64,000 bases of DNA from Closterium sp. Naga37s-1 (GCA_947471745.1 CANJKZ010000425.1:186001-250000); one strand, 5' to 3'; counted from the stretch's first letter, positions 30,601-42,519 are shown. Made by a program: numbers and translations. Notes: a model not told the origin generated them from the sequence alone.

Positions 30601-31239
30601 GAGAACCACCTGGTGATGTCTCACCTGCGCGCCAGGAGCACCACCGATGTCTCCGAGGACATGTCCCTCGGGGGGACCACAGGCGACAACACGCGCCTGC
30701 TTCGGAAGGCTCCAGAGGAGGAGGAGGAGGAGGAGGAGGAGGAGGAGGAGGAGGAGGAGGAGGAGGAGGAGGAGGAGGAGGAGGAGGAGGAGGAGGAGGC
30801 GATGCAGGCGGAGGGCGTGCGGGAGGTGGCCGTGGCAACTGGCCTGGAGGTGCTGTACCAGGAGACCCCCAACTACCGCAGAGCGGCGGCCGAGGCTGAC
30901 CGCATGATCGAGCCAAGGGAGACGGCTAGGCATGCCTGGCGAGTGCCAGACCTGGGCGTAGAGCCTGTTGCTAGTGCTGCAGAGGAGGCGGTTACTGAGG
31001 GGGGTTAGGTAGAAGTAGGGATTCATGAATGTATGGATGTACCCCCCTAAAGTAGTGTAGGCTCGTTTAGAAGACACCCCCTGTTTATAAGAAAACCCCT
31101 AAACCCCCTGCATATATGTCTTATCTCGTACACACAAATAGGTGTCGTATAAAAAGGCTTGCCTGTTTATAAGAGACACCCGTATAGTAGACAACCCCTG
31201 TCTACTATTCAACACTGTCTTATATCCGGGCGATGACGG
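27655..31239 (+). mobile_element. pogo/Tigger-like DNA transposon, 3,585 bp, inserted in the gypsy-1 5' LTR
   Basis: Perfect 23-bp terminal inverted repeats start CCGTCATCGCCCGGATAT (27655-27677 and 31217-31239) and are flanked by TA on both sides (27653-27654, 31240-31241). Joining the flanks gives CTTTGTACTCGTTTGACAC, exactly as in the uninterrupted 3' LTR near 46574. TA duplication and a DDD transposase place it in the Tc1/mariner-pogo superfamily. Subterminal regions hold further ATATAAGAC/GTCTTATA-like repeats and, at about 27890-27990, GCTGCCAGC repeats. Confidence 0.5.
28143..31008 (+). CDS. pogo-like transposase (CENP-B-type HTH plus DDE/DDD), 862 aa, apparently intact
   Basis: Exons 28143-29574, 29678-29965, 30052-30384 and 30473-31008 join in phase (GT-AG) and end in TAG. 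The N-terminal ~320 residues are acidic and Lys-rich with PAKAPAKAPA repeats. A HTH region follows (RGWTVREKVKWARRYQELGS), then a CENP-B/Tc5-like segment. Catalytic motifs: INADQTPLFVEMP, LVLDSYRGHIT and QIQPLDVSINRCFK, giving the DDD triad of pogo-type enzymes. The fourth exon has a (GAG)n run of about 27 Glu (30717-30798). No stops or frameshifts interrupt it, unlike the surrounding TEs, so the insertion looks recent. It is expected to cut and paste elements bearing the 23-bp TIRs. Confidence 0.5.
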
Positions 31240-31481
31240 TACTCGTTTGACACCTAGTGCAGTCCTTGCTATCTCGTTCCCTTGCACCCGTAACACTTGG
31301 TATTCAGAGCCACTTTCTTTTGGACTGCGCGTCTCCGCACCCAGGAAAATCAACTTTTTATTTTTTGCACTCGAAGGGACTCACGCCCCTTAGCGCCTAG
31401 GAATCGATGTCCTCGCATTCTCTCGTAAACTCGTGCAGCCACGACTGCGCCTAGAGCTAAGTCGAGCCACCGTCCTTCGAA

Positions 31482-31991
31482 ATGGCCGACCACGTTGATG
31501 CCACGACACTCACGCAGGAGCACCTAAACGAAATGCCAGCTGCACGAAAGTTCTAAAGAAATCGCGGCGCTGACGGCAGATCGTACGTCACTGCAAAACG
31601 ATGTTGCACGGGCGCAACAAGCACAGTCACAAACACAAGGCACGCAAGGACAAGGAGCACATCAGACATCACAATACGGAAGTGTGGGGCAACCCTCAAG
31701 CGCGGCTAGTGATGGCATCGCCCGCAATGACGGAGACGACGACCACGGCACGACACACCTCGGAGCGACGAGTTTGGCCAGAAGCCAACCACGCGTCACG
31801 ATTTCGGTGCCGATCGGCGAATCAGCACTGCCGTCACCGATGCCGCTCAAGCCGTAGCGTCTGCCTTGCTTCGATCCAAGCCAACGGGGTGGTCCGACCG
31901 TTCAGGCATAGTTGTTCACGATGAACGTTTTCTTCGACGCCAACTACGTCTCGGAGGACTCGGCGAAGATTCGATACGCCGTGTCGCTACT
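31482..31991 (+). pseudogene. gypsy-1 gag, N-terminal part (decayed)
   Basis: Starts ATGGCCGACCACGTTGATGC, comparable to gypsy-2's start at 62743, and stops after 24 codons. The rest is recognisable only in broken frames, down to IRYAVSLL just before the LTR element at 31997. Confidence 0.5.
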
Positions 31992-31996
31992 ACGAG

Positions 31997-34900
31997 TGTC
32001 AGAATTATATTATAACTGCATGTAGTTCTAGCCTTAGTGTAGTCATCCTAACTTCCTGCTTGGTGGTGTACTCACCTTTCCTACCCTATTTGTACTCCAC
32101 TTTCTATAGTGAAATCATTCTCTCCTTCTCGACTTGTTCCCTCGACATTCATGCTAGCACCTAGAACCCAAGCCATGGTTCATAAGTTCAACTAGCTATT
32201 TCGACATGCTATCAGAGTAGGTCGTTCCTAGGACCTAACATTCATGGGCCCACCACCTACTGCCCTGCTAGCCTAGGCCCCGCCCTGTCGCCCCTAGGCC
32301 CCGTCGCCCCTAGGCCCCGTCGCTCACGGCCCCTCGGCCCCGTCGCTCACGTGGCCCGTCGGCCCCTAGCCCCGCGCCCGGCCCCGTTCCTAGCCCGCGC
32401 CCGGCCCCGTCGGCCCTTAGCCCCGCGCCCGGCCCCGTACCTAGCCCGCGACCGGCCCGTACCTAGCCCGCGCCCGGCCCCGTCTCTAGCCTGCGCCTGG
32501 CCCCGTACCTAGCCCGCGCCCGGCCCGAATCTCGCCCAGCGCCCGGCCCGTACCTAGCCCGCGCCCGGCCCGTACCTAGCCCGCGACCGGCCCGTACCTA
32601 GCCCGCGCCCGGCCCGTATCACGCCCGCGCCTGGCCCCGTACCTAGCCCGCGCCCGGCCCGTACCTGGTCCGCGCCCGGCCCGTACCAAGCCCGCGCCTG
32701 GCCCCGTCTCTCGCCCAGCGTCCAGCCCCGTCTCTCGCCCGCGCCCGGCCCGTACCTAGCCCGCGCCTGGCCCCGTCCCTTGCCCAGCGCCCGGCCCCGT
32801 CTTTCGCCCGCGCCCGGCCCCGTATCTAGCCCGCGCCTGGCCCGTACCTAGCCCGCGCCCGGCCCGTACCTAGCCCGCGCCCGGCCCCGTCCCTCGCCCA
32901 GCGCCCGGCCCCGTACCTAGCCCGCGCCCGGCCCCGTCCCTAGCCCAGCGCCCGGCCCCGTACCTAGCCCAACGCCCGGCCCGGTCCCTAGCCGCGCCTG
33001 GCCCCGTACCAAGCCTGCGCCCGGCCCCGTACCTCGCCCGCGCCCGGCCCCATACCTAGGCCCCGTCGCCCCTAGCCGCGGCCCTCGTCGACCCGTCGCC
33101 CCGTCGCCCCTAGCTATGGCCCCTCGTGACCTACCGCCCCTAACCGCAGCCCCGTCGCCTCTAGCCTCGGCCCCTCGCGACCTGTCGCCCCTAGCCGCGG
33201 CCCCGGTGACCTGTCGCATCATGGTGGGTAAGGGGGTGGCAAGAGGGGGTTCTTCCTGCCCGCGTGCCCTGCAGTCGCACGCGCAGCTCCGCCCCCGCCC
33301 CCCTCCTACCCCTCCCCCCCCTCCATGGGGACAGGGGGGAGAGGGTGTGAGGGGGTGGCGGATGTGCCTCAGCAGCAGCAGCTGCCACCACGCCTCCTCC
33401 TCTCTCTCTCCCTGCCGCACCTTGTGTTGGGAGGGGGGGGGGAGCTTGGAGGTCCAGGGGGAGGCAGGAGGGGATCTGCAGCACCAGCCCCCCCCGCCCC
33501 CCCTTTCTCCTCCATCCCCCTGCTGCGGATGCGGCAGTGGGGGGGAGGGGATCCGCAGCACCAGCCCCCCCCGCCCCCCCTTCTCCTCCCTCCCCCTGCT
33601 GCACAGCACCAGCCCCCCCCCCCGCCCCCCCTTCTCCTCCATCCCCCTGCTGCAGGTGCAGCAGTGGGGGGAGGGTATGGGGGTGGCGGGTGTGGGTGAC
33701 CTGCTGCCGCCTCTCCTCCTCTCTCTCCCTGCCGCACCTTGTGTTGGGAAGGGGGGGGGAGCTTGGAGGTTCAGGGGGAGGCAGGAGGGGATCTGCAGCA
33801 CCAGCCCCCCCCGCCCCCCCCCCCCCTTCTCCTACCTCCCCCTACTGCGGGTGCAGCAGTGGGGGGAGGGGATCTGCAGCACCCGCCCCCCCCCCCCCTT
33901 TCTCCTCCATCACTCTGCTGCGGGTGCAGCAGTGGGGGGGAGGGGATCTGCAGCACCAGCCCCCCCTGCCCCCCCCCCCCCTTCTCCTCCATCCCCCTGC
34001 TGCAGGTGCAGCAGTTGGGGGAGGGTATGGGGGTGGAGGGTGTGGGTGACCTGCTGCCGCCTCTCCTCCTCTCTCTCCCACTGCTGCACATGTTGCTGTG
34101 TGGGGGGGGGGGGGAGCGAGGTGTAGGGGGGATGAGAGCGGTTAAGGGGGACGACAGAGTGTGGCGGACGAAGCAGCCCCCATCTGCAACTGCCATCCTC
34201 TGCTCCCGTGGTACCTCCAGCTGCAGCCCCGGTCGCCACTTTGCTTGTCTTGCCTTTCTGTTGCTGTTGTGCGGCAGGTGCTGCCGTTGACCCAGCTGTG
34301 CCGCCACCGCTTGTGCCGCACGCTCCTGCTCTCCAGGCAGGGAGGGTATGGGGGTGGAGGGTGTGGGTGACCTGCTGCCGCCTCTCCTCCTCTTGCTGTG
34401 TGGGGGGGGGGGGGGAGCGAGGTGTAGGGGGGATGAGAGCGGTTAAGGGGGACGACAGAGTGTGGCGGACGAAGCAGCCCCCCCCCTCATCTGCAACTGC
34501 CATCCTCTGCTCCCGTGGTACCTCCAGCTGCAGCCCCGGTCGCCACTTTGCTTGTCTTGCCTTTCTGTTGCTGTTGTGTGGCAGTTGCTGCCGTTGAGCC
34601 CAGCTGTGCCGCCACCGCTTGTGCCGCACGCTCCTGCTCTCCAGGCAGCCTACCGCCACATGCACCTACTACTGCTGTGCCGCCGCCCTTGCCGCCGCGC
34701 TCCTGTTTCTGCTGCTTCTACCTTGGCTGCTGGGTTGCTGCAACTGTATCTGCCACTATTGCACTGGTTGTCACTGCTCTTGCGTGCTGCTGCTTTGTTC
34801 TGCTTGGTGTACCCCTGCAGGTTGTGTCTAGCACTTGGCTCTTCCTACATGCAGTTAAGGGGGGATGTCAGAATTATATTATAACTGCATGTAGTTCTAG

Positions 34901-35075
34901 CCTTAGTGTAGTCATCCTAACTTCCTGCTTGGTGGTGTACTCACCTTTCCTACCCTATTTGTACTCCACTTTCTATAGTGAAATCATTCTCTCCTTCTCG
35001 ACTTTTTCCCTCGACATTCATGCTAGCAACTAGAACCCAAGCCATGGTTCCTAAGTTCAACTAGCTATTTCGACA
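31997..35075 (+). mobile_element. Non-autonomous LTR element (LARD-like), 3,079 bp
   Basis: Two 210-bp LTRs, 31997-32206 and 34866-35075, start TGTCAGAATTATATTATAAC and end TTTCGACA; they differ at few positions. A primer site TGCTATCAGAGTAGG follows the left LTR and a purine tract TTAAGGGGGGA precedes the right one. Flanks ACGAG and GCGAG are a 5-bp duplication with one change. The inside has no gag or pol. It consists of GC-rich tandem repeats (CCCGTACCTAGCCCGCGCCCGG type, about 32280-33110) and blocks of C-runs with a roughly 300-bp direct duplication (about 34040-34340 and 34335-34650). It needs enzymes from another element to move. Confidence 0.5.
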
Positions 35076-35080
35076 GCGAG

Positions 35081-35733
35081 GACTCACCATGGATTGGTGG
35101 TGCGTCATCGTCACGAAGCCGGTGAACTACGAGACTCTACTGACACGGGAAGGACAAACCGGACCCTGGGGGTCGTCGTATTTCGTAGAAATACCCCAGT
35201 ATCGCACGTGGGACGCGTGGTGCGCACGTCTGCGCGCGAGGTTCGAGCCAATTGCGGCTTCGATCGCAGCGCATCAGAAGCTCTTCACTTGGAGCCAGCT
35301 TGGTTCCGTCCAGGACTACACCAACGGGTTTCTCGCGTTGTGCGAGAAGGTGGGCTACATACATGAGGGAGAGTGTATCGACCGCTACATCGGCGGCCTG
35401 AAGCACAAAATCGCTCAAGAGATTCAGCTGCGCAACGTCACCGAATTCAATCAGATTCTCGCTATGGCGGAGAAGCTCGACTTCTTACGCTGACCGAGAT
35501 CAGGGTCCTACGGCAACAACAGTAGCTAGGGACATCGGACTCGAAGACCGAACGAGCACGCCATGATACGTGCTGTCGCCGCGAATGCCGCTACTGCACC
35601 GTTCAAAGGGCGCTGCTTCGTGGGCAACAGGTCGGGGCACCGTAAGAGCGAATGCCCGGAAAGCGCTAAGGGAAAGGGGGAAGCTGAGCAGCAGAAACAG
35701 ACCAAGCAGCAGGGAAACGATGGGAGTCAGTAG
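35081..35733 (+). pseudogene. gypsy-1 gag, C-terminal part with degenerate zinc knuckle
   Basis: Frame 35089-35493 encodes a Retrotrans_gag core (WDAWCARLRARFEPI, YTNGFLALCEKVGY, YIGGLKHKIAQEI). A later frame gives CFVGNRSGHRKSEC, a CX2CX4HX4C knuckle whose second Cys is Gly. In gypsy-2 the motif is CFACNRPGHRKSEC. It continues the gag segment that is cut at 31996. Confidence 0.5.
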
Positions 35734-35779
35734 CAGACATGCCCTCTACTGACAGGTCACGCCGCTCGCCCGACCCAAC

Positions 35780-36285
35780 CGACCCTCACCGAGTGATTAT
35801 GTCGGTTCACACAATCGACCACACCCAGCCGAATAAGGAGTGTACAACGGTAGACAGCCCCATACAGCTTAGCGGGAAAATACAGACAGAATTAGTTAAA
35901 ATCTTTGTAGACGGGGGGGCTAGTGACAGCCTGATTAACACTGCCACAGCACGGAGACTGAAACTCCCACTGGACAGATGTTTACCTAAGATTGATGCAC
36001 GATTGGTCGACGGCACGCCACTGGCGATACGGGAGCGTATGGACCGAGTTCGGATCCGATGCGGGGTAATGTCACATTTACCCATGAAATGCTTGCAACG
36101 ACCCTCGACGGGACCGACATTTTACTCGGCTGTGATTGGCTGCGACGACACAATCCGCGAATCGACTGGACGACGGGTGACTGCACTGTGCGAGTAAATG
36201 GTAACAACATCGCCCTACCTCACTGGAGCTCGCCTGAGGTCGTATCCCTGGCTAGTGTCAAGATTGAGAAAGTGGCAACATAGAA
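35780..36285 (+). pseudogene. gypsy-1 aspartic protease region
   Basis: Contains KIFVDGGASDSLINTATARR, with the DGGAS variant of the DS/TG active-site loop, followed after a frame change by LLGCDWLRRHNPRIDWT. Interrupted downstream by the 154-bp foldback element. Confidence 0.5.
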
Positions 36286-36392
36286 CTTAGGAGCCCAAGC
36301 GATTGGCCGATTGTCTTTCTTTGACCAATGGCGTGCGCTCCAAGACTTCAAGTTGCCAATTTCTCATTCTTGACACTAGCCAGGGATACGAC
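36239..36392. mobile_element. 154-bp foldback element with 5-bp target duplication
   Basis: GTCGTATCCCTGGCTAGTGT at the left end is matched inverted by ACACTAGCCAGGGATACGAC at the right end. The stems extend about 42 bp, and the middle continues to pair imperfectly (GGAGC..ATTGG against CCAAT..GCTCC). CTGAG flanks both ends (36234-36238, 36393-36397). The homologous site in gypsy-2 (GCCTGAGTCTTC near 61070, read on the minus strand) has no insert, which confirms an insertion. The superfamily is unclear. Confidence 0.5.
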
Positions 36393-36539
36393 CTGAGTCT
36401 TTGTTGGTGCGTGTCAACGCAATCACGATGAAACGCGCTGTAGCGACAGGAGGTGACGTGTATGCGGTTGACATTCGGGAAGCCGAAGCTGAAGACAAGC
36501 TGAGCGATTTACATAAACTGCTCACCGACGTATCGAATG

Positions 36540-37340
36540 ACTTGGCAGCTCTACTGAAGTAGTACAGCGGGATTTTTCCGGATGACCTACTTGAGGGACT
36601 GTCACTTCAGCGACCGCATGACCACATGATAGAAATAGAACCGGGGGCACAGCCGACAGTACAGCGACAGTTCCGACTGACCCTACTCGAACTGGACGAA
36701 CTGAGGAAACAGCTGGATTACCTGCTCGAGAAAAAAACCATTCGCCCGAATTCCTCGCCTTTCGCAGCATCGATACTATTCACACCGAAAAAAGACGGGG
36801 ATTTTGCATGTGCATAGATTACCACGCACTGAACCGGGTTACCATCAAGTCCCGTTACCCCATCCCGCGAGCCGACAAACTGGTCGACCAACTTCGCACA
36901 GCCTGAGTTTTCTCGAAATTTGACCTTCAAGGAGGTTACCATCAAATCCGTGTCAATCCGCCCGACTGCCTGAAAACTGTGTTTCGAACCCGCTACGGAT
37001 CGTTCGAATACACGGTAATGCCCTTCGGACTGACCAATGCCCCCACCACCTTCCAAATGACCATGAACGAAGCCTTTCGCCCGCTTTTAGATAAGTGCGT
37101 AATAGTCTACTTAGACGACATACTGATCTACAGCCCAGACAGAGCACATCATCTACAGGACGTCGAAGCAGTTTTTAAAACACTGAGTGAGAACCGCTTA
37201 CTGACCAAAACCTCTATGTGTGAGTTTCTACTGGACAGACTAGAGTTTTTGGGGCACTTTATTTCAGCCAACGGAGTGGGAATAGACCCGAAAAAATATC
37301 GCGACGATTCAAGCATGGTATGCGTCGACCAACTTAATTG
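36540..37340 (+). pseudogene. gypsy-1 reverse transcriptase (frameshifted)
   Basis: Shows [68 protein letters not shown] and YLDDILIYS, the ordered RT blocks of Ty3 elements with a YLDD centre. Stops at about 36560 and 36904 and a shift near 36812 split it into several frames. Confidence 0.5.
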
Positions 37341-37759
37341 AGTTGCAGAGTTTTCTGGGGTTCGTCAACTACGTGCGATGGTTCGTCCCCGACATGGCGC
37401 AGTTGACTGCCCCGTTGACCGACCTGCTGAAGAAGGGGCTTGAGTACACGTGGGTGGAGAAAGAGCAAGCTGCATTCTCGGCCCTCAAAACTATTTTGTG
37501 CTCACCGCCCGTGCTTCACATTCTAGATCCCCACCGTCCGTTCGAGCTCGTCACTGACGCAAGTGACATCGCTATGGGAGAAGTACTATTGCAGGACTTC
37601 GGGAACGGTCTCCAGCCTATCGCGTACGAGTCCCGCACACTTCACCCGCACGAGCGCAACTACCCGATACACGACCGCGAGATGCTGGAGATCATTCATG
37701 CGTTCAAAGTGTGGCGGTGCTACCTAACAAGAGCCGACGTGATAGTACGGACAGATCAT
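37340..37759 (+). pseudogene. gypsy-1 RNase H, first part
   Basis: Frame 37343-37792 starts LGFVNYVRWFVPDMAQLTAP and includes LVTDASDIAMGEVLLQDFG and RTDH, the Ty3 RNase H region. It is cut at RTDH by copia-1 and resumes at 39875. Confidence 0.5.
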
Positions 37760-39874
37760 TGTCAGAACATTATAGCTTTTATATTTGTGTAGGCTATAGT
37801 GGGGTAGCCCATAAGGGGTACAACCCAATTAGGGTTAGTACTTGTACCCAACTCTCTCATAGTTCATTTCATCCTCGTTCATTACTTTTAACATGGTATT
37901 AGAGCGAAGGTCTCGGGTTCGAATCCCAGTGTGTGCACTTCAGGCATCCCAGTGCGGGGGGGTGTCAGAGGCTCACTGGTGATCCCCGATTGATCCTAAG
38001 GAAGGGTTACAGGCTCGTTGTCCTGGGGGGTTATGGGCGCACTGACCCGCTACTTAACAAGCCCATTTATCCCAATGGTCTAGTGACTGGGATTCTGACA
38101 TGGTATCAGATCATTCATGGCTGCCTGCCTTCAAGGCTCGTTACGTTGCTCGAGGCTTCAGTCAGCAACAGGGAGTTGACTACTTCCAGACCTTCTCCCC
38201 CACCCCAAAGATGACTACTCTTCGGGTGCTGCTGCACGTCGCTGCTCAGCGTGACTACGAGTTGCACTCTCTAGACTTCAGCACAGCTTTTCTGCAGGGC
38301 AGCCTGCACGAGGAGATCTGGCTGCGCTGCCCACCTGGTTTCACTGAGTCTTTTCCTGCAGGTACTCAGTAGAGTCTTCGGCGGCCAGTCTACGGTCTCC
38401 GCCAGGCGCCTCGCGAGTGGCACGACACACTGAGGACTACACTTGCGGCTCTTGGGTTTGCTCCTGCTACTGCTGACCCGTCACTGTCTCTACGAACCGA
38501 CACCTCAGTGCCGTCGTTCTACGTCCTCGTGTACGTCGACGACCTCGTCTTTGCCACTGCTGACACTGAGGCACTGACCCTTGTGAAGTCTGAGCTGTAG
38601 AAGACACACACCTGCACTGACCTGGGTGAACTACGCAACTATCTTGGCTTGCAGATCACCAGGGACAGAGAACGGCGCACCATCACCCTGACTCAGTCAC
38701 ACATGGTGCACCAGGTCCTTCAGCGCTTCGGCTTCCGGTTCTCCTCGCCACAGCCCACTCCTCTGTCTACCAGCCACTCGCTCTCAGCTCCACCTTCGGA
38801 CGAGTCTGTAGAGCCGAGTGGTCCGTACCCAGAGCTTGTGGGTTGCCTCATGTACCTGATGACGTGCACACGACCTGACCTCGCGTACCCTCTCAGCCTT
38901 CTGGCTCGCTACGTGGCTCCCGGTAGGCACCGAAAGGTGCACTGGGATGCTGCAAAGTGGGTACTGCGCTATTTGTGCAGTACGTCAGGCATGGGGCTCG
39001 TGCTTGGAGGACGGGGTCCAATTGTCCTCACCGGTCATGCAGACGCTTCCTGGGTTGACGACTCAGCTACGTAGCGGTTGTCACAGGGTTACACAGTCAG
39101 CCTCGGTTCCGGCTCTGTTTCCTGGCGGTCTACCCGCTCGTCTTCGGTTCTCAGCTCCAGTTGTGAGGCTGAGATCTACGCCGGGGCCATGGCTGCACAG
39201 GAGCTACGCTGGCTCACCTACCTGCTGACTGACTTGGGAGAGCAGCCTTGTTCGCCTCCAGTTCTGTACATAGACAACAAGGACATGATTGCCTTGTGTT
39301 AGGAGCAAAGACTGGAGCACAGAACGAAGCACATCGCTCTGCGATACTTCCTTGCTCGAGAGTTGCAGTAGCGTGGCCAGCTTCGTCTTGCGTACGTGGC
39401 CACTAGGGCCAACACCGCTGATATATTCACCAAGGCACTTCCGCCCGGTGATCATCAGCGCTTCTCTACTGTCTTAGGCCTTGTGCCTACTTTGCCTCAC
39501 TTGCTTACTACTTGACTCTGCTTGTACTGTGATCTATATATATCCCTGCATGCTTGCACTTGCTAGGATATGATCACTGTATTGTTTGTTCTCTTTATAT
39601 CACTCTGCATGTGAACTGGCCTTGTGGCCCTTTGCTTGTGCTCGGACTTTGTGGTGACTTTGTGATCCACCTTGAGCTTGCTTTGCTTTTCTTGATTGGT
39701 CTTGTGACCACTTGTTCTCCCCCACTTTGCCTATGGGGGTGTGTCAGAATGTCATATTGCTTACTTTGTGTAGGCTATACTGGGGTAGCCCATAAGGGGT
39801 ACAACCCAATTAGGGTTAGTGCTTGTACCCAACTCTCTCATTGTTCATTTCATCCTCGTTCATTACTTTTAACA
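37760..39874 (+). mobile_element. copia-1: Ty1/copia deletion derivative (RT and RNase H only)
   Basis: LTRs 37760-37893 and 39742-39874 (about 134 bp, TGTCAGAA..TTTTAACA); primer site TGGTATTAGAGCG; target duplication ATCAT/ATCGT with one change. The internal part joins about 200 bp of leader directly to FKARYVARGFSQ of the RT, so gag, protease and integrase are absent. RT shows VDYFQTFSPTPKMTTLRVLL and YVDDLVFA; RNase H shows CEAEIYAGAMAAQELRWL and RANTADIFTKALPP. In-frame TAG stops occur after GTQ, KSEL, DSAT, ALC and ELQ. From about 38600 to 39480 it is nearly identical to copia-3. Confidence 0.5.
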
Positions 39875-41120
39875 ATCGTCGTGCACTACTGTACTTTCAT
39901 GCCCAACCGAATCTCAATCCGTGACAGATCCGCTGGTTGGACTATCTGGAGTCCAACTTCCACTACACCATCACGTACAAAAAGGGAGCGTCGAACATTG
40001 TTGATGCACTCACCCGCCCCACTGCCCAACTTCACGCCATCCTACTCGCCCAAACCAACCCGCTTTTAAGAGGCCTATTCACCTACGAATACCGCACCGA
40101 CCCATTTTTCACGATCGGAAATTCGCAGCAACTAGCAGAAGCAAAATGAGTCTATTACGTAAAAACAGGCACCAACTGCATCTGGGTACCCGCGTACTGC
40201 ATGAGGCACATGACGGGGTTACCTCGGGTCACATTGGGGTATAAAAAATGCGACAGCAACTGCAGCGGTATTACTACTGGCCGGAGCTGTTGACCGACGT
40301 ACAGCATCACGTGGGGTCGTGCCTTACGTGTCAGGTGATGAAGAGCTCGCGAAAAAGAAAGATAGGTCAATTGCAGCCCATTCCACCGCCCGAGCGCGCC
40401 TGGCAGCAAGTTACCATAGAACCCTGGGGATAACGACGCGGTTATGGCCGTCGTTAACAGATTGACGAAAATGGCTCACTTCACTGCATGCATGAAATCG
40501 AACTCAGCCGAAGAAACCGCTTGCCTGTTCAACGCAACTGTCGTTCGACTGTACGGGATGCCAGCTGCGATAATCAGCGACCGCGACACGAAGTTTATCA
40601 GCAACTTTTGGAAGAACCTCTGGGAGTAGTTCGGGACCAGGCTACAGTTCAACTCGTCGTACCACCCTGAGACCGACGGACAAACGGAGCGGACGAACCA
40701 GACCATGGAGCAGCTGATCCGTACCACGTGCGACAACCCGACAACATGGGAGCAGCAACTGCCGCAGATCGATTTCGCCTACAACAACGCCACATCAACG
40801 ATGACAGAGCACTCCCTGTACTACCTGAACTACGGGCAAAATCCAATAGTGCCCATGACGCCGATTCCGGACAACCCCACGCGACGCGCTCAACAATTCG
40901 CCGAGATACTGCAAGCTGCCCGAACACGAGCAACAGAAGCAATAAAAAAAGCAAACGTCATCGCTAAGAGAAACGCTGATCGCCACCGCCGCCCAGTCAT
41001 GTACCAGTCGGGGGATGATGTACTGCTTGACACACATAATTTAAGACTGCCCGTCGTAACGAAACTTCGACCGCGCTACTGTGGACCGTTCCAAATCAGA
41101 CACATGATCACCCTAGTTAT
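39875..41120 (+). pseudogene. gypsy-1 RNase H end and integrase
   Basis: Resumes with WLDYLESNFHYTIT-like sequence and KKGASNIVDALTRPTAQLHA. Then comes a zinc-binding region (QQLQRYYYWPELL, CLTCQVMKSSRKRKIG), the integrase core with IISDRDTKF and HPETDGQTERTNQ (second Asp and Glu of DDE), and a C-terminal YCGPFQIRHMI block. Several stops (40147-40149, 40429-40431, 40627-40629) inactivate it. Interrupted by copia-2 after GTTAT (41116-41120). Confidence 0.5.
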
Positions 41121-42519
41121 TGTCAAAACATTATAGCTTATACATTTGTGTAGGCTGTAGTGGGGTAGCCCATAAGGGGTACAACCCAATTAGGGTTAGT
41201 ACTTGTACCCAACTGTTTGCTAGTTCATTCATTCTCGTTTGTTACTTTCACATGGAATCAGAGCAGGTTACTTGGGCCCACCACCTGCTACGCTGCGAGT
41301 ACCCCCCTAGGCCCATCGCCCCTAGCCCCGCGCCCGGCCTCGTTCCTAGCCCCGCGCCTGGCCCTCACCTAGCCCTCGCCCGGCCCATACTTAGCCCGCG
41401 ATCGGCCCGTACCTAGCCCGCGACCGGCCCGTATCTAGCCCGCGCCGGGCCCCGTACCTCGCCCGCGCCCGGCCCCGTACCTAGCCCGCGCCCGGCCCCG
41501 TCCCTAGCCCGCGCCCCGTCGACACCCGCGCCAGGCCCCGTACCTAGCCCGTGCCTGGCCCCGTTCCTAGCCCAGCGCCCAGCCCCGTACCTCGCCCGCG
41601 CCCGGCCCCGTACCTAGCCTGCGCCCGGCCCCAGTTCAGCGCCCAGCGCCCGGCCCCGTACCTGCACAGCGCACGGCCCCGTTCCTAGCCCGTCGACACC
41701 CGTGCCCGGCCTCGTCCCTCGCCCAGCGCCTGGCCCCGTACCTAGCCCGCGCCCGGCCCCGTACCTAGCCCGCGGCCCGTCGACGCCCGCGCCCGGCCTC
41801 GTCCCTCGCCCAGCGCCCGGCCCCGTACCTAGCCCGCGCCCGGCCCCGTACCTAGCCCCGCGCCAGGCCCCAGTTCAGCGCCCAGCGCGCGGCCCCGTAC
41901 CTGCCCAGCGCCCGGCCCCGTACCTAGCCCGCGCCCAGCCCCGTACCTAGCCTGCACCCGGCTCCCTTTCGTCCCTGGCCCCGTCGCCTAGGCCTCATGT
42001 TTGGCCCCTCGGCCCCGCCCCTCGGCCCCTCGGCCCCTAGCCTCGGCCCCTCGGCCCAGTTGGCCCCGTCGCCCCTAGGCGCGCACCTCGGCCCTCTTGT
42101 TTGGCCCCTCGGACCACTAGGCCCCTTGGCCACCTAGGCCCCTCGGCCCCCCCCCCTAGGCCCTTTGGCCACCTAGGCCCTTCTGCCCCCCCTAGGCCCC
42201 TCGGTCCCTCGGCCCTCTTGTTTGGCCCATCGGCCCCTCGGCCCCTCGGCCCTCGTGTTTGGCCCCTCGGCTCCCTAGGCCCCTCGGCCCCCCTCGACCC
42301 TTTTGTTTGGCCCCTCGGCCCCTCGGCCCCTCGGCCCTCTTGTTTGGCCCCTCGCCCCCCCCCCCCTAGGCCCCTCGGCCCCTTAGGCCCCTTGGCCCCC
42401 TAGGCCTCTCGGCCCCCTAGGCCCCTTGGCCCCTAGGCCCCTCAGCCCCGCCCCTTGGCCCCTTAGCTATTGCTCCTGCTGCTCCTGCTGCTACTGCTGC
42501 TCCTGAGTCCTGCGCCACT

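Noticed and set aside
33116..34126. Plus-strand 336-codon frame in the LARD element, and minus-strand 32917-33801
   Set aside because: Only Pro/Ser or Gly/Arg repeats from C-runs and GC arrays; no gag or pol motifs.
37894..37940. Possible tRNA (GGTCTCGGGTTCGAATCCCAG resembles a T-arm)
   Set aside because: No acceptor stem, D-arm or anticodon arm pairs with it. It lies just inside the copia-1 LTR at the primer site, where plant LTR elements often have such sequence.
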